A DNA stretch of 48,283 bases from an uncultured Bacilli bacterium (GTDB taxonomy: Bacteria > Bacillota_I > Bacilli_A > RF39 > UBA660), in assembly GCA_947624085.1 (NCBI GenBank), contig CANQIK010000006.1, positions 1-48,283 of the forward strand, in the 5' to 3' direction. The translations under genes were made by a program, and so were the position numbers. The notes under the pieces were generated by a model. That model ran no database searches. It was not told where the DNA came from and saw only the letters and a program-made list of their open reading frames with translations. Position 1 is the first letter of the stretch. Every line of letters begins with the position of its first letter. Below, piece by piece: positions 23,618-31,745 of this stretch.

Positions 23618-24677
23618 ACTTCATTCCTTCTTTCTCTTTAATTTTATCCTTAATTTTTTTAGTTTCTTTATTAAGGGTCTTTTTTGAACGGTTATCACCA
23701 TTAGCCTTATTAAGGATTAAGTTGGTTACATATGTTTGAGCGATTATAAATGCATAGGTAGCAACCCAATATAAAGCTATAGCAGTTGGTAAGAAGAAAG
23801 ATGAAAAACCAATAAATATTGTCATAAAGTAAAGCATGAATTTCATTTGGTTTCCCGCACCTTCTACAGTAGTAGTTGCAGATGTTTGTTTCATCGTATA
23901 TTTAAAGGAAAAATAAGTTGTAAGAATAATTAAAGCTACGAGAATAAGATAAGTATAATTACCTGAGGCAACTCCACCTTGAGGAGTCATACCTAAATTC
24001 CAACTAAAGATTTCTCCCTCATATAAAGTTGGTATCTTATAAATAGCAGATAAGAAAGCAAAGAAGACAGGTAATTGAATTAAGGAAACTAAACAACTCG
24101 ATAATGGATTTACTTTCATTTCATTGTACACAGCCATCGTTTCTTGAGCTTTAAGCATTGTAGATTCTTGGTCTGTGCGCCCAGCATATTTTTTCTCAAT
24201 TCTTTGTAGTTTCGGCATTGCTTGTTGCATTCGGCGCGATTGCTTTTGCGTTTTAATATTAAATGGTAAAATAATTATTCTTATTAAAAGACCGATAACT
24301 ATTAATGATAAACCTAAATAAGCTTTAGTCATACCCCAGCTTTTGAAGACATCGCCTAATTTAAGGATTAAAAAGGCTACTGGTTTAACAAAGACGGTCT
24401 CCCATAAACTAGTATTTTTGGTAGAAGTTAAGGTAAAATCTGAACAATTTGGTAATTTATCAAGCTTAAATTTCATTTGATCTTGATTTTCCTCATATAT
24501 TTTATAAGCTTCCGTACCTACACTTGGCTTACAGAATATATCCGTTCTTAAAGATTGTTTTGTACTTTCCGTTAAAATTTGTTTGCCATCTTTATCTACT
24601 ATATATTTACTTGAACCACATCCTGTAGTAAGGAATAAAAAGCAGACAAGAATAATCATCATTATTTTATTTTTCAT
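23601..24677 (-). CDS. yidC: Membrane protein insertase YidC (OxaA/SpoIIIJ type)
   Basis: YidC inserts membrane proteins alone or with SecYEG. The 358-residue protein has a lipoprotein signal with lipobox LTTGC (lipidated C20), a short outside region, and five membrane helices, including GLSLIVIGLLIRIIILPF, in which the arginine of the conserved groove is visible, and a basic C-terminal tail. The lipoprotein form is usual for Gram-positive YidC1. AGGAG precedes the ATG, and the gene overlaps rnpA by 11 bases. Confidence 0.96.
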   Translation of the reverse strand: MKNKIMMIILVCFLFLTTGCGSSKYIVDKDGKQILTESTKQSLRTDIFCKPSVGTEAYKIYEENQDQMKFKLDKLPNCSDFTLTSTKNTSLWETVFVKPVAFLILKLGDVFKSWGMTKAYLGLSLIVIGLLIRIIILPFNIKTQKQSRRMQQAMPKLQRIEKKYAGRTDQESTMLKAQETMAVYNEMKVNPLSSCLVSLIQLPVFFAFLSAIYKIPTLYEGEIFSWNLGMTPQGGVASGNYTYLILVALIILTTYFSFKYTMKQTSATTTVEGAGNQMKFMLYFMTIFIGFSSFFLPTAIALYWVATYAFIIAQTYVTNLILNKANGDNRSKKTLNKETKKIKDKIKEKEGMKYGRNK

Positions 24678-24999
24678 TGCATTCTCCTATTAAATTTATT
24701 AAAGCTTGTTTTTTATCAATATATTTTGCCTCTAAACAAACTTCTTTAATTATTATAATATAATTACGTTTATTTTTAAATAACTTCTTTGTATCATCGA
24801 CTAACTCTCTAGTTTGTCTTCTTAATTTATTTCTTATAACAGCATTTCCTACCCTTTTAGGAGCTGTTATGCCATATAAATTATTTTGTTCATCTTTATC
24901 TTTAAAGAAGATGGTAAAAAACTTATTTGATACCTTTATGCCATTTTCAATAATGTCATTAAATAATATGTTTGACTTTACTCTTTCGTGTTTTTTCAT
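24667..24999 (-). CDS. rnpA: Ribonuclease P protein component
   Basis: RnpA binds RNase P RNA and assists 5' maturation of tRNAs. The 110-residue basic protein has the signature KRVGNAVIRNKLRRQTREL (the RNR motif) and the N-terminal FF-type beta strand. AGGAG lies six bases before the ATG. It follows rpmH across a hairpin that probably partly ends transcription. Confidence 0.96.
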   Translation of the reverse strand: MKKHERVKSNILFNDIIENGIKVSNKFFTIFFKDKDEQNNLYGITAPKRVGNAVIRNKLRRQTRELVDDTKKLFKNKRNYIIIIKEVCLEAKYIDKKQALINLIGECNEK

Positions 25000-25012
25000 C
25001 TTCGGCTCCTGT

Positions 25013-25034
25013 AAAAAAAACCACTATAAAGTGG
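25013..25034 (-). terminator. Hairpin terminator/attenuator between rpmH and rnpA
   Basis: Minus-strand CCACT (25030-25034), loop TTAT, AGTGG (25021-25025), then eight T. It ends 14 bases before the rnpA ATG and just upstream of its AGGAG, so it would let more rpmH than rnpA mRNA be made. Confidence 0.8.
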
Positions 25035-25036
25035 TT

Positions 25037-25159
25037 TTATTTTGATAATACTTTTCTCCCTTTTCTTCTGCGTGAAGAAAGTACTTTTCCATCTTTTCTA
25101 GAGAAAAAGCCATGAGTTTTCTTCATCTTTCTTTTATTAGGTTGATAAGTTCTTTTCAT
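25037..25159 (-). CDS. rpmH: 50S ribosomal protein bL34
   Basis: This 40-residue, very basic protein starts [11 protein letters not shown] and ends [11 protein letters not shown], which is diagnostic of bL34. The usual bacterial length is 44; here the middle reads [14 protein letters not shown], about four residues shorter than the common GFRARMSTKNGRKVLA region. GGAGTG precedes the ATG. It is the origin-proximal gene of the operon, as in nearly all bacteria. Confidence 0.97.
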   Translation of the reverse strand: MKRTYQPNKRKMKKTHGFFSRKDGKVLSSRRRKGRKVLSK

Positions 25160-25185
25160 AAAATCACTCCTTTTTTCGCATTGTT

Positions 25186-25215
25186 ATTATAATATTTAAT
25201 AATAGACTATGTCAA
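25186..25215 (-). promoter_or_regulatory. Strong promoter of rpmH operon
   Basis: Minus strand TTGACA (25210-25215), 18-base spacer, TATAAT (25186-25191). Confidence 0.85.
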
Positions 25216-25246
25216 GATAAATAAATTTTGTTAGTGTCAAAATTTT

Positions 25247-25481
25247 ATTATATGTTTTATCCTTTACTATTTTTTCCACAAACCAACAACACCTAAAAAA
25301 TAGAATTGTGGAAACCCAATTTTTTTCCCCAATTACATTTTGTTGAAATTGTGGAAAACTTGTGCTATCCTAGATTTTAAAAGAAAAAAAGTGTTGATAG
25401 GTTTGTTGATAACTCTTGGGAATTTTATTTTTACTTTATATTTATTTAAAAATACGTTACAATTAAATTGTTGATAATTAT
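25247..25481. other. oriC: Origin of replication oriC, left part (DnaA-box cluster)
   Basis: This 235-base gap before dnaA holds six DnaA-box-like 9-mers. On the plus strand: TTTTCCACA at 25272-25280. On the minus strand: GTTTCCACA (25307-25315), TTTTCCACA (25350-25358), CTATCAACA (25392-25400), and TTATCAACA at 25404-25412 and 25469-25477. None is the exact TTATCCACA; two sub-types (TCCACA and TCAACA cores) occur. Position between rpmH and dnaA and the strand switch in gene direction support oriC. The dnaA promoter must lie here, but I cannot fix it; TACAAT at about 25459 is one possible -10. Confidence 0.88.
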
Positions 25482-25496
25482 ATGTGGGGTATAGGT

Positions 25497-26861
25497 ATGA
25501 AAATGGAGGAAATATTTAAAAATTTTTTAACAGAAATAGAAAAGAGTGTAAGTGAAAATGTCTATAATTTATGGTATTCACCACTTAAGCCTATTTCTCT
25601 TGTTGATGATAAATTTACTATTCAAGTACCTATGATTATCCATAAACAAGTATTATCTAGTACTTATAAAGATCTTATTGATACAACATTATATTCTATA
25701 ACTAATAGTCATTATGAAATGATATATTTAACCGAAGAAGAAGTTACTAATATAAAAGATAAAGATACTAAAAATGTTGATAAAAAGGAAACTAATCTTG
25801 ATGTTGAAGATGAGTGGGAAACTAATTTAATTCCTCGTTTTACTTTTGATAATTTTGTCGTAGGAGATTCTAATAAATTAGCCGTTGTATCTGCTCATAC
25901 TGTTGCACAACATCCAGGTCAAGTTCATAATCCTTTATTTCTTTATGGTAAAAGTGGGATAGGTAAGACTCATTTAATGCACGCTATAGGGAATTATATT
26001 CATGATAATAGTGACCTTAAAGTATTATATGTAACAAGTGATGAATATATTATGGATTATACTGGTATAGCGGCCGTGAATAAAGGAGCAGATAGTATCA
26101 ATTATGCTAAATCTTTTAAAGATAAATATAAAAATGTTGATGTTTTGTTAATTGATGATATTCAGTTTCTTGTCGTCGCTGATAAATCTCAACAAGAATT
26201 TTTTAATACCTTTAATGCTTTATTTAACGCTAATAAACAAATAATTATAAGTAGCGACCGTTCGCCAGATGATTTAAAGAAACTAGAGGATAGATTAAGA
26301 AGTAGATTTATGATGGGGCTTCCTGTTGATATATATCCTCCTGATTTCAACTTACGTTGTAAAATAATTAATAGTAAACTTAAAAATACACCATTAGAAG
26401 ACAAATTAAGTCAAGATGTTGTTGAATATATTGCTAATTCTTGTCAAAGTGATGTTCGGCATATTGAAGGCTCTATTAATAGATTACTTGCATATACTGC
26501 AATGATGGTTCCGGCGAAAATTGATTTAAACTTTGCCGTTGAAGCTTTAAAAGATTACCTTAGTACTAATGTATATTCCGAAAGTTCCGTAAGTAAAATT
26601 CAAAAAGCTGTTGCTGATTATTTTAATATAACAGTTAATGATTTAAAAAGTAAGAAAAAAACTAGTAATATAGCTAAACCAAGACATATAGCAATCTATT
26701 TAAGTCGCGTTGAAACTGATGAAGGACTCGCAAGAATAGGCCTAGAATTTGGGGGGAGGGATCATTCAACTATCTCCGCATCTATTGAAAAAATATCAAA
26801 TGAACTTAAAACAGATGAAAAATTAAATAACACACTTAAAGAGATAAAAAATAAGTTATAA
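25497..26861 (+). CDS. dnaA: Chromosomal replication initiator protein DnaA
   Basis: DnaA binds DnaA boxes and opens oriC. The protein (about 454 residues) has domain I (1 to about 80), a short acidic linker, the AAA+ domain with GKSGIGKT (about 151-158), VLLIDDIQFL and the sensor region SDRSPDDLKKLEDRLRSRF, and domain IV with the DNA-binding signature GLEFGGRDHSTISASIEKI. I chose the ATG at 25497, which has GGGG/AGG sequence upstream; the ATG at 25482 lacks a binding site, and that at 25503 is also possible. Confidence 0.98.
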   Translation: MKMEEIFKNFLTEIEKSVSENVYNLWYSPLKPISLVDDKFTIQVPMIIHKQVLSSTYKDLIDTTLYSITNSHYEMIYLTEEEVTNIKDKDTKNVDKKETNLDVEDEWETNLIPRFTFDNFVVGDSNKLAVVSAHTVAQHPGQVHNPLFLYGKSGIGKTHLMHAIGNYIHDNSDLKVLYVTSDEYIMDYTGIAAVNKGADSINYAKSFKDKYKNVDVLLIDDIQFLVVADKSQQEFFNTFNALFNANKQIIISSDRSPDDLKKLEDRLRSRFMMGLPVDIYPPDFNLRCKIINSKLKNTPLEDKLSQDVVEYIANSCQSDVRHIEGSINRLLAYTAMMVPAKIDLNFAVEALKDYLSTNVYSESSVSKIQKAVADYFNITVNDLKSKKKTSNIAKPRHIAIYLSRVETDEGLARIGLEFGGRDHSTISASIEKISNELKTDEKLNNTLKEIKNKL

Positions 26862-26987
26862 AAATGTTGATAAATTTTTAATAAAATATAAGATAAATAA
26901 AGGAAAAAACAAAAATTCCACAACAACTAACAGTATAAAGATAATAATAAATAAAATATATAAAAAAGAAAGAAGGAAAGATATAAA
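26862..26987. other. Origin, right part: DnaA boxes and AT-rich unwinding candidate
   Basis: Between dnaA and dnaN are TTATCAACA (minus strand, 26865-26873), an AATTCCACA-like box (26914-26922) and then an AT-only stretch with AATAATAATAAAT repeats (about 26940-26962) that could be the unwinding element with DnaA-trio-like triplets. Boxes on both sides of dnaA make the bipartite origin known in Bacillus. The dnaN binding site AAGGAAAG is at the end. Confidence 0.6.
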
Positions 26988-28103
26988 ATGAAATTTACAA
27001 TTGATAAAAACACTTTATTAGAGGCTTTATTAAATGTTACTAAAGCTTTATCACAAAAAATAACGATTCCCGTATTAAATGGAATAGTAATGGAAGTAAC
27101 AAAAAATGGTTTAGAGTTACTAGCTTCCGATAGTGAACTTACTATTAAAGTAACAATTGATAAAAAAGAAATTAAAAATATAGAAGAAGAGGGTAAATTA
27201 ATTATTCAAAGTAGATATATTCTCGATATTATTAGAAAGATGCCATCAGATGTAATTAATTTTGAAGCAATAGGTAATAATATTAAAATATATTCTGATA
27301 CTAATGAATTTATCTTAAATTGCTACAATTTATCTGATTATCCTAATGTTACAATAGAAAAAAGTAAAAATACTATTAATCTTGAAGCTAATCTTTTAAA
27401 AGAAATTATTAATCAAACTGCATATGCTATGTCTACTCAAGAAGTAAGACCTCTTTTAACAGGTTTAAATATCAAAATAGTAGGGGATTTACTAGAGTGT
27501 ATAGCAACTGATTCATATCGTTTGGCTAAAAAATCAATTAAGTTAAATGAACCCGTGGAAGATGCTATAAATATTGTTATTCCTGGTAAGAGTGTTAATG
27601 AATTAGAATCTATATTAAAAGATTCTGATAATGTAGAAATTCACTTATTTAATAACAAAATATTATTCATTTATAAGAATATAATGTTCCAAACAACTTT
27701 ATTAAATGGTGATTATCCTGATACTAATAATTATATTCCTAAAGAATTTAAATATATGATTAATCTTAATTTAAGAGATTATTATGATGCAATAGATAGA
27801 GCCTCTATTATTACGGTAAGTAAAGATAAAAATATTGTTAAAATGTGTATTGATGATAAGAAAATGACTATTTTAGGAACTTCTCAAGAAAGTGGTAAAA
27901 CTAAAGAAGAATTAAGAATTGATAGCAATAATAAAGAAAAATTAGATATTTCCTTCAGTTCTAAATATATGTTAGAGGCTTTAAAAGTTTTAAATACTGA
28001 AACACTTATTTTATTAATTAATGGTGATGATAAACCAATTATTATAAATGCTGTAGATGATGATACAATTGTAGAATTAATATTGCCAATTAAAACTTAT
28101 TAA
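26988..28103 (+). CDS. dnaN: DNA polymerase III beta sliding clamp
   Basis: The 371-residue clamp tethers replicative polymerase to DNA. It has the MKFTIDKNTLLEAL start, three clamp domains, RPLLTGLNIKI at the second domain start, and the C-terminal VELILPIKTY that ends the family. The length is normal. It follows dnaA by 126 bases and is followed by comK rather than the usual yaaA. Confidence 0.98.
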   Translation: MKFTIDKNTLLEALLNVTKALSQKITIPVLNGIVMEVTKNGLELLASDSELTIKVTIDKKEIKNIEEEGKLIIQSRYILDIIRKMPSDVINFEAIGNNIKIYSDTNEFILNCYNLSDYPNVTIEKSKNTINLEANLLKEIINQTAYAMSTQEVRPLLTGLNIKIVGDLLECIATDSYRLAKKSIKLNEPVEDAINIVIPGKSVNELESILKDSDNVEIHLFNNKILFIYKNIMFQTTLLNGDYPDTNNYIPKEFKYMINLNLRDYYDAIDRASIITVSKDKNIVKMCIDDKKMTILGTSQESGKTKEELRIDSNNKEKLDISFSSKYMLEALKVLNTETLILLINGDDKPIIINAVDDDTIVELILPIKTY

Positions 28104-28125
28104 TATCCCTTTATTTCGACAAAAT

Positions 28126-28172
28126 ATCCCCCATATAATGTGCTATAACTTTTGTAGCCGGGGGGATTTTTT
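28126..28172 (+). promoter_or_regulatory. Hairpin between dnaN and comK: terminator that also covers the comK ribosome binding site
   Basis: ATCCCCC (28126-28132) pairs with GGGGGAT (28161-28167), followed by a T-run reaching the comK ATG; an inner GCTAT/GTAGC stem (about 28142-28146 with 28154-28158) fits in the loop. The G-run at 28160-28165 is the only plausible ribosome binding site of comK. The loop also holds TATAAT at 28134-28139, so a transcript starting there would lack the C-run and expose the site. Confidence 0.6.
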
Positions 28173-28622
28173 ATGTTAGAAAACTATATTATTAATGAGT
28201 CGACAGTAGCCTTAATTTATTTAAAAGAACAGGTTACAGAAATAATAGAAAAATATATAATTTATACTGTTAATCGTAATATCCTAGAAATTATAGATGA
28301 AAGTTGTAAATTTTACGGAAGTTCATTTGTTGGGCGTTGTCAAAGCGCTAAGTATCTATTAGGAATTAGATATAAATGTCCAATAATAATAAGTGAAGTA
28401 AAAGATATAATTATTTTTCCTACAACATCCTTTCGCAAAAAGGAATGTATGTGGTTTTCTTATAATGGTGTTAATAATTATTATATTAATCAAAATAACT
28501 TATTACAAATTATCTTAATTAATGGCAAAGAACTTACAATAGAGCTTTCAGAAAATGTTTTTACTAACCAACTTTTTAAAGCCTCGCGCTTAATGACAAT
28601 TATGAAAGGCAAAAAACGTTAA
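28173..28622 (+). CDS. comK: ComK-family competence transcription factor
   Basis: ComK is the master activator of competence genes in Bacillus; it binds the minor groove at K-boxes. The 149-residue protein has the family core: SCKFYGSSFVGR, KYLLGIRYKCPIIIS, IFPTTSFRKKECMWFSYNGV and LTIELSENVFTNQLFKAS. It is shorter than Bacillus ComK (about 190 residues), mainly at the C-terminus. Its location between dnaN and recF is unusual: Bacillus has yaaA there and comK far away. The leader hairpin and T-run suggest it is not simply co-expressed with dnaN. Whether it activates DNA-uptake genes, or its own gene, cannot be seen here. Confidence 0.88.
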   Translation: MLENYIINESTVALIYLKEQVTEIIEKYIIYTVNRNILEIIDESCKFYGSSFVGRCQSAKYLLGIRYKCPIIISEVKDIIIFPTTSFRKKECMWFSYNGVNNYYINQNNLLQIILINGKELTIELSENVFTNQLFKASRLMTIMKGKKR

Positions 28623-28636
28623 TTTTGCTTTTTTTT
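28609..28636 (+). terminator. Terminator of comK
   Basis: GCAAAA (28609-28614), loop with the TAA stop codon, TTTTGC (28623-28628), then eight T. Confidence 0.8.
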
Positions 28637-28648
28637 GGTCCTAAAATA

Positions 28649-28657
28649 TGATATAAT
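28649..28657 (+). promoter_or_regulatory. Extended -10 promoter of recF-gyrB-gyrA
   Basis: TGA-TATAAT (TATAAT at 28652-28657) downstream of the comK terminator; no good -35. An SD-like AGAGGAG at 28670 has no start codon after it. Confidence 0.5.
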
Positions 28658-28724
28658 TAATATTGCGTAGAGGAGTACCTAAAAAAGTAAAAATTAAAAA
28701 TCAGGGCCAAAAAAGAGGTTTAAA

Positions 28725-29819
28725 ATGTATATTGAAAAATTGAAACTAACCAACTTTAGAAATTATGAGTCATTAGATATTTCTTTTTCAGATACGTTAA
28801 ATATTATATATGGCAACAATGGCAGTGGTAAATCAAATATTATTGAGGCTATATATTTACTGGCTTTAACCAAATCTTTCCGCACAAGTAGTGATGTTAA
28901 TTTAATAAAAAAAGGCTCTTCTTTAGCACAAATAAAAGGGGAAATAATTACTAACGAAAAGAATAGGTATCAAATTGATCTATCTAATGAAGGTAAAAAA
29001 GTATATATTAACTCTGATAAAGTAGGGAAGATAAGTGATTATGTAACTAATATTAATATTATCTTATTTAATCCTTTAGATACTAAGATTATTAATGATG
29101 CCCCATCTTTTCGACGTAAACTTCTAAACATAGATATTTCTCAAGGAAGTAAGGAATATCTCTTATTATTAAATTCTTATGATAAGTTATTAAAAAACCG
29201 TAATGCTTATTTAAAACAACTTTATTTAAATGGTAATGCTTCTAAAGATTACCTAGATATTTTAACCCAAAAACTAGTTAAAATAGGAAAATGTATTAAT
29301 AATTATCGTAGAGAATATATCGAAAAAATAAATAAGAGTATTGCTAAAATTTATGAAGATATCTTTGAATATGGAGAATTAAAAGTTATTTATAATAGTT
29401 CTTTTAATGATAAGAGTGAAGAAGAGATATTGGATAATTATCAAAAGAAGTATTATAGAGAAATGGAAATGGGAAAAACTTTATCGGGTATTCATCATGA
29501 TGATATTGAATTTATATTAGATGGTAATTCGATAAAAGATTTTGGCAGTGTAGGGCAACAAAAAAATGCGATTATAGCATTTAAACTAGCACAAATACTT
29601 ATTATGAAAGAAATAAAAGGTGAGTATCCGATATTAATATTAGATGATTTATTTTCTGAACTAGATAATCAAAAAATCAATAATATTATTAAAATGCTTA
29701 ATAAAGAAGTCCAAACTTTCATAACAAGTACAAATATTGATAATATAGATAAAATGCTTCTTAAAAATAGCAATATCTATTTAGTAGAAAATAACAAAAT
29801 TGAGAGGGTGAGTAATTAA
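28725..29819 (+). CDS. recF: DNA replication and repair protein RecF
   Basis: RecF is an SMC-like ATPase that helps load RecA at gaps with RecO and RecR. The 364-residue protein has Walker A in [16 protein letters not shown], a helical arm region, the signature-type [19 protein letters not shown], and Walker [20 protein letters not shown] precedes the ATG. Its stop codon overlaps the gyrB start by one base (TAATG). Confidence 0.97.
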   Translation: MYIEKLKLTNFRNYESLDISFSDTLNIIYGNNGSGKSNIIEAIYLLALTKSFRTSSDVNLIKKGSSLAQIKGEIITNEKNRYQIDLSNEGKKVYINSDKVGKISDYVTNINIILFNPLDTKIINDAPSFRRKLLNIDISQGSKEYLLLLNSYDKLLKNRNAYLKQLYLNGNASKDYLDILTQKLVKIGKCINNYRREYIEKINKSIAKIYEDIFEYGELKVIYNSSFNDKSEEEILDNYQKKYYREMEMGKTLSGIHHDDIEFILDGNSIKDFGSVGQQKNAIIAFKLAQILIMKEIKGEYPILILDDLFSELDNQKINNIIKMLNKEVQTFITSTNIDNIDKMLLKNSNIYLVENNKIERVSN

Positions 29820-31735
29820 TGAACAATGAACATTATTCAGATAGTGATATTCAAGTTTTAGAGGGCTTAGAAGCGGTTCGTAAAAGACCTGGTATGTATA
29901 TTGGTACTACTAGTAGTAAAGGTCTTCATCATTTAGTATGGGAGATTGTTGATAATGCTGTTGATGAAGCTTTAGCAGGTTATTGTGATGATATTGAAGT
30001 AGAAATTCATAAAGATAATTCGGTATCTGTTAAAGATGATGGACGGGGAATGCCTACAGGAATAAATGAAAAAACAGGCTTATCAACAATTGAAACTATT
30101 TTCACAGTGCTTCATGCCGGTGGTAAATTCGGCGGTGGGGGCTATAAAGTTTCTGGTGGTCTTCATGGCGTAGGAGCTTCGGTTGTTAATGCTTTATCTA
30201 AATGGCTTGAAGTAAGAGTTTATCGAGAAGGCGAAGTTCATTATCAAAGATTTGAAAACGGGGGAACACCAGTTGCACCAATGAAGGTAATTGAAGAGTG
30301 CTCTAAAGATAGGACGGGAACAACCGTTACATTTTTACCTGATCCGGAAATATTTACGGAGACAACAATATTTGATTATGATGTTTTAAAGAAAAGATTA
30401 CAAGAATTAGCTTTCTTAAATAAAGGACTTCGCATTCAATTAATAGATGAAAGAAGCGAAGATAAACATGAAACATTCCTTTATAATGGTGGTATTATTG
30501 AGTATGTTGAAATGCTTAATAAAGATAAAAAGCCTCTTCATGATGATATTATCTATGTAAATGGAGTAGAAGACGATATCTCTATTGAAGTAGCTATGCA
30601 ATATAATGAATCTTATAATTCGGCAATATATTCCTTTACTAATAATATTAATACCTATGAAGGTGGAATGCATGAAGATGGTGTAAAACAAGCTTTAACA
30701 AGAATTATTAATAACTATGCCAAAAAGGCTAAAATTCTTAAAGAAAATGATGATAGTTTAACTGGAGATGATGTAAGAGAAGGCCTTACAATGATTATCT
30801 CTTGTAAGCACCCAGATCCTCAATTCGAAGGGCAAACTAAAACTAAACTTGGTAATATTGAAGTTAAGAAAATAGCCTCTGATGTATTTGGTGAAGGACT
30901 AGAAAGATATTTACTAGAACATCCTCAAGAAGCAAGAACGATTATTGATAAAACCCTTTTAGCTTCAAGAGCAAGAATTGCGGCCAAAAAGGCTAGAGAG
31001 ACTACGAGAAGAAAAACGGATTTAGATGTAATTGATTTTGGCGGAAAATTAGTTGATTGTAAGGTAAAAGATCCTAGTGAATGTGAAATATTTATCGTCG
31101 AGGGTGATTCTGCTGGTGGTTCTGCCATCAAAGGTAGAGATTCCATGACACAAGCTATTCTTCCTTTAAAAGGTAAAATCTTAAATGTTGAAAAAGCGCG
31201 ACTTGATAGAGCTTTAGATAATGATGAAATTAGAACAATTATCACGGCCTTTGGTACGGGCATAGGCCAAGAATTTAATTTAGATAAATTAAGATATGAC
31301 AAAATTATTATCATGACCGATGCCGATGTCGATGGTGAACATATTAGAGTACTTCTTCTAACACTATTTTACCGCTTTTTTAGACCGATTGTGGAAACAG
31401 GACACGTTTATGCTGCCCAACCACCTTTATTCTGTATAAAGCATGGTAAAACGATTAAATATGTATTAGATGAAGATGAGAAAGCTCAATATTTAGCTTC
31501 TTTGCCACCAAATATTAAACCAGACGTTATGCGAATGAAAGGTCTTGGTGAAATGGATCCAGAAGAATTAAATGATACAACAATGGATATTAATAAGAGA
31601 ATTCTTAGAAAGATAACAGTAGATGATTTAATGGCTGCTGATGAAATATTTAGTCAATTAATGGGTGAAGCTGTAGAACCTCGTACTAAATTTATTCAAG
31701 AAAATGCCCAATTTACTGAAAATCTAGATATATAG
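29819..31735 (+). CDS. gyrB: DNA gyrase subunit B
   Basis: GyrB supplies the ATPase of gyrase, which introduces negative supercoils. The 638-residue protein has the GHKL ATPase ([32 protein letters not shown]), the transducer domain, and the TOPRIM domain ([23 protein letters not shown]) ending with PPLF and [12 protein letters not shown]. Length and motifs are normal. GAGGGTGAG precedes the ATG, inside the recF end. Confidence 0.98.
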   Translation: MNNEHYSDSDIQVLEGLEAVRKRPGMYIGTTSSKGLHHLVWEIVDNAVDEALAGYCDDIEVEIHKDNSVSVKDDGRGMPTGINEKTGLSTIETIFTVLHAGGKFGGGGYKVSGGLHGVGASVVNALSKWLEVRVYREGEVHYQRFENGGTPVAPMKVIEECSKDRTGTTVTFLPDPEIFTETTIFDYDVLKKRLQELAFLNKGLRIQLIDERSEDKHETFLYNGGIIEYVEMLNKDKKPLHDDIIYVNGVEDDISIEVAMQYNESYNSAIYSFTNNINTYEGGMHEDGVKQALTRIINNYAKKAKILKENDDSLTGDDVREGLTMIISCKHPDPQFEGQTKTKLGNIEVKKIASDVFGEGLERYLLEHPQEARTIIDKTLLASRARIAAKKARETTRRKTDLDVIDFGGKLVDCKVKDPSECEIFIVEGDSAGGSAIKGRDSMTQAILPLKGKILNVEKARLDRALDNDEIRTIITAFGTGIGQEFNLDKLRYDKIIIMTDADVDGEHIRVLLLTLFYRFFRPIVETGHVYAAQPPLFCIKHGKTIKYVLDEDEKAQYLASLPPNIKPDVMRMKGLGEMDPEELNDTTMDINKRILRKITVDDLMAADEIFSQLMGEAVEPRTKFIQENAQFTENLDI

Positions 31736-31745
31736 GAGGTATGGT

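Noticed and set aside
28670-28724. Relic of yaaA between comK and recF
   Set aside because: An SD-like AGAGGAG is present but no start codon or S4-domain residues follow.
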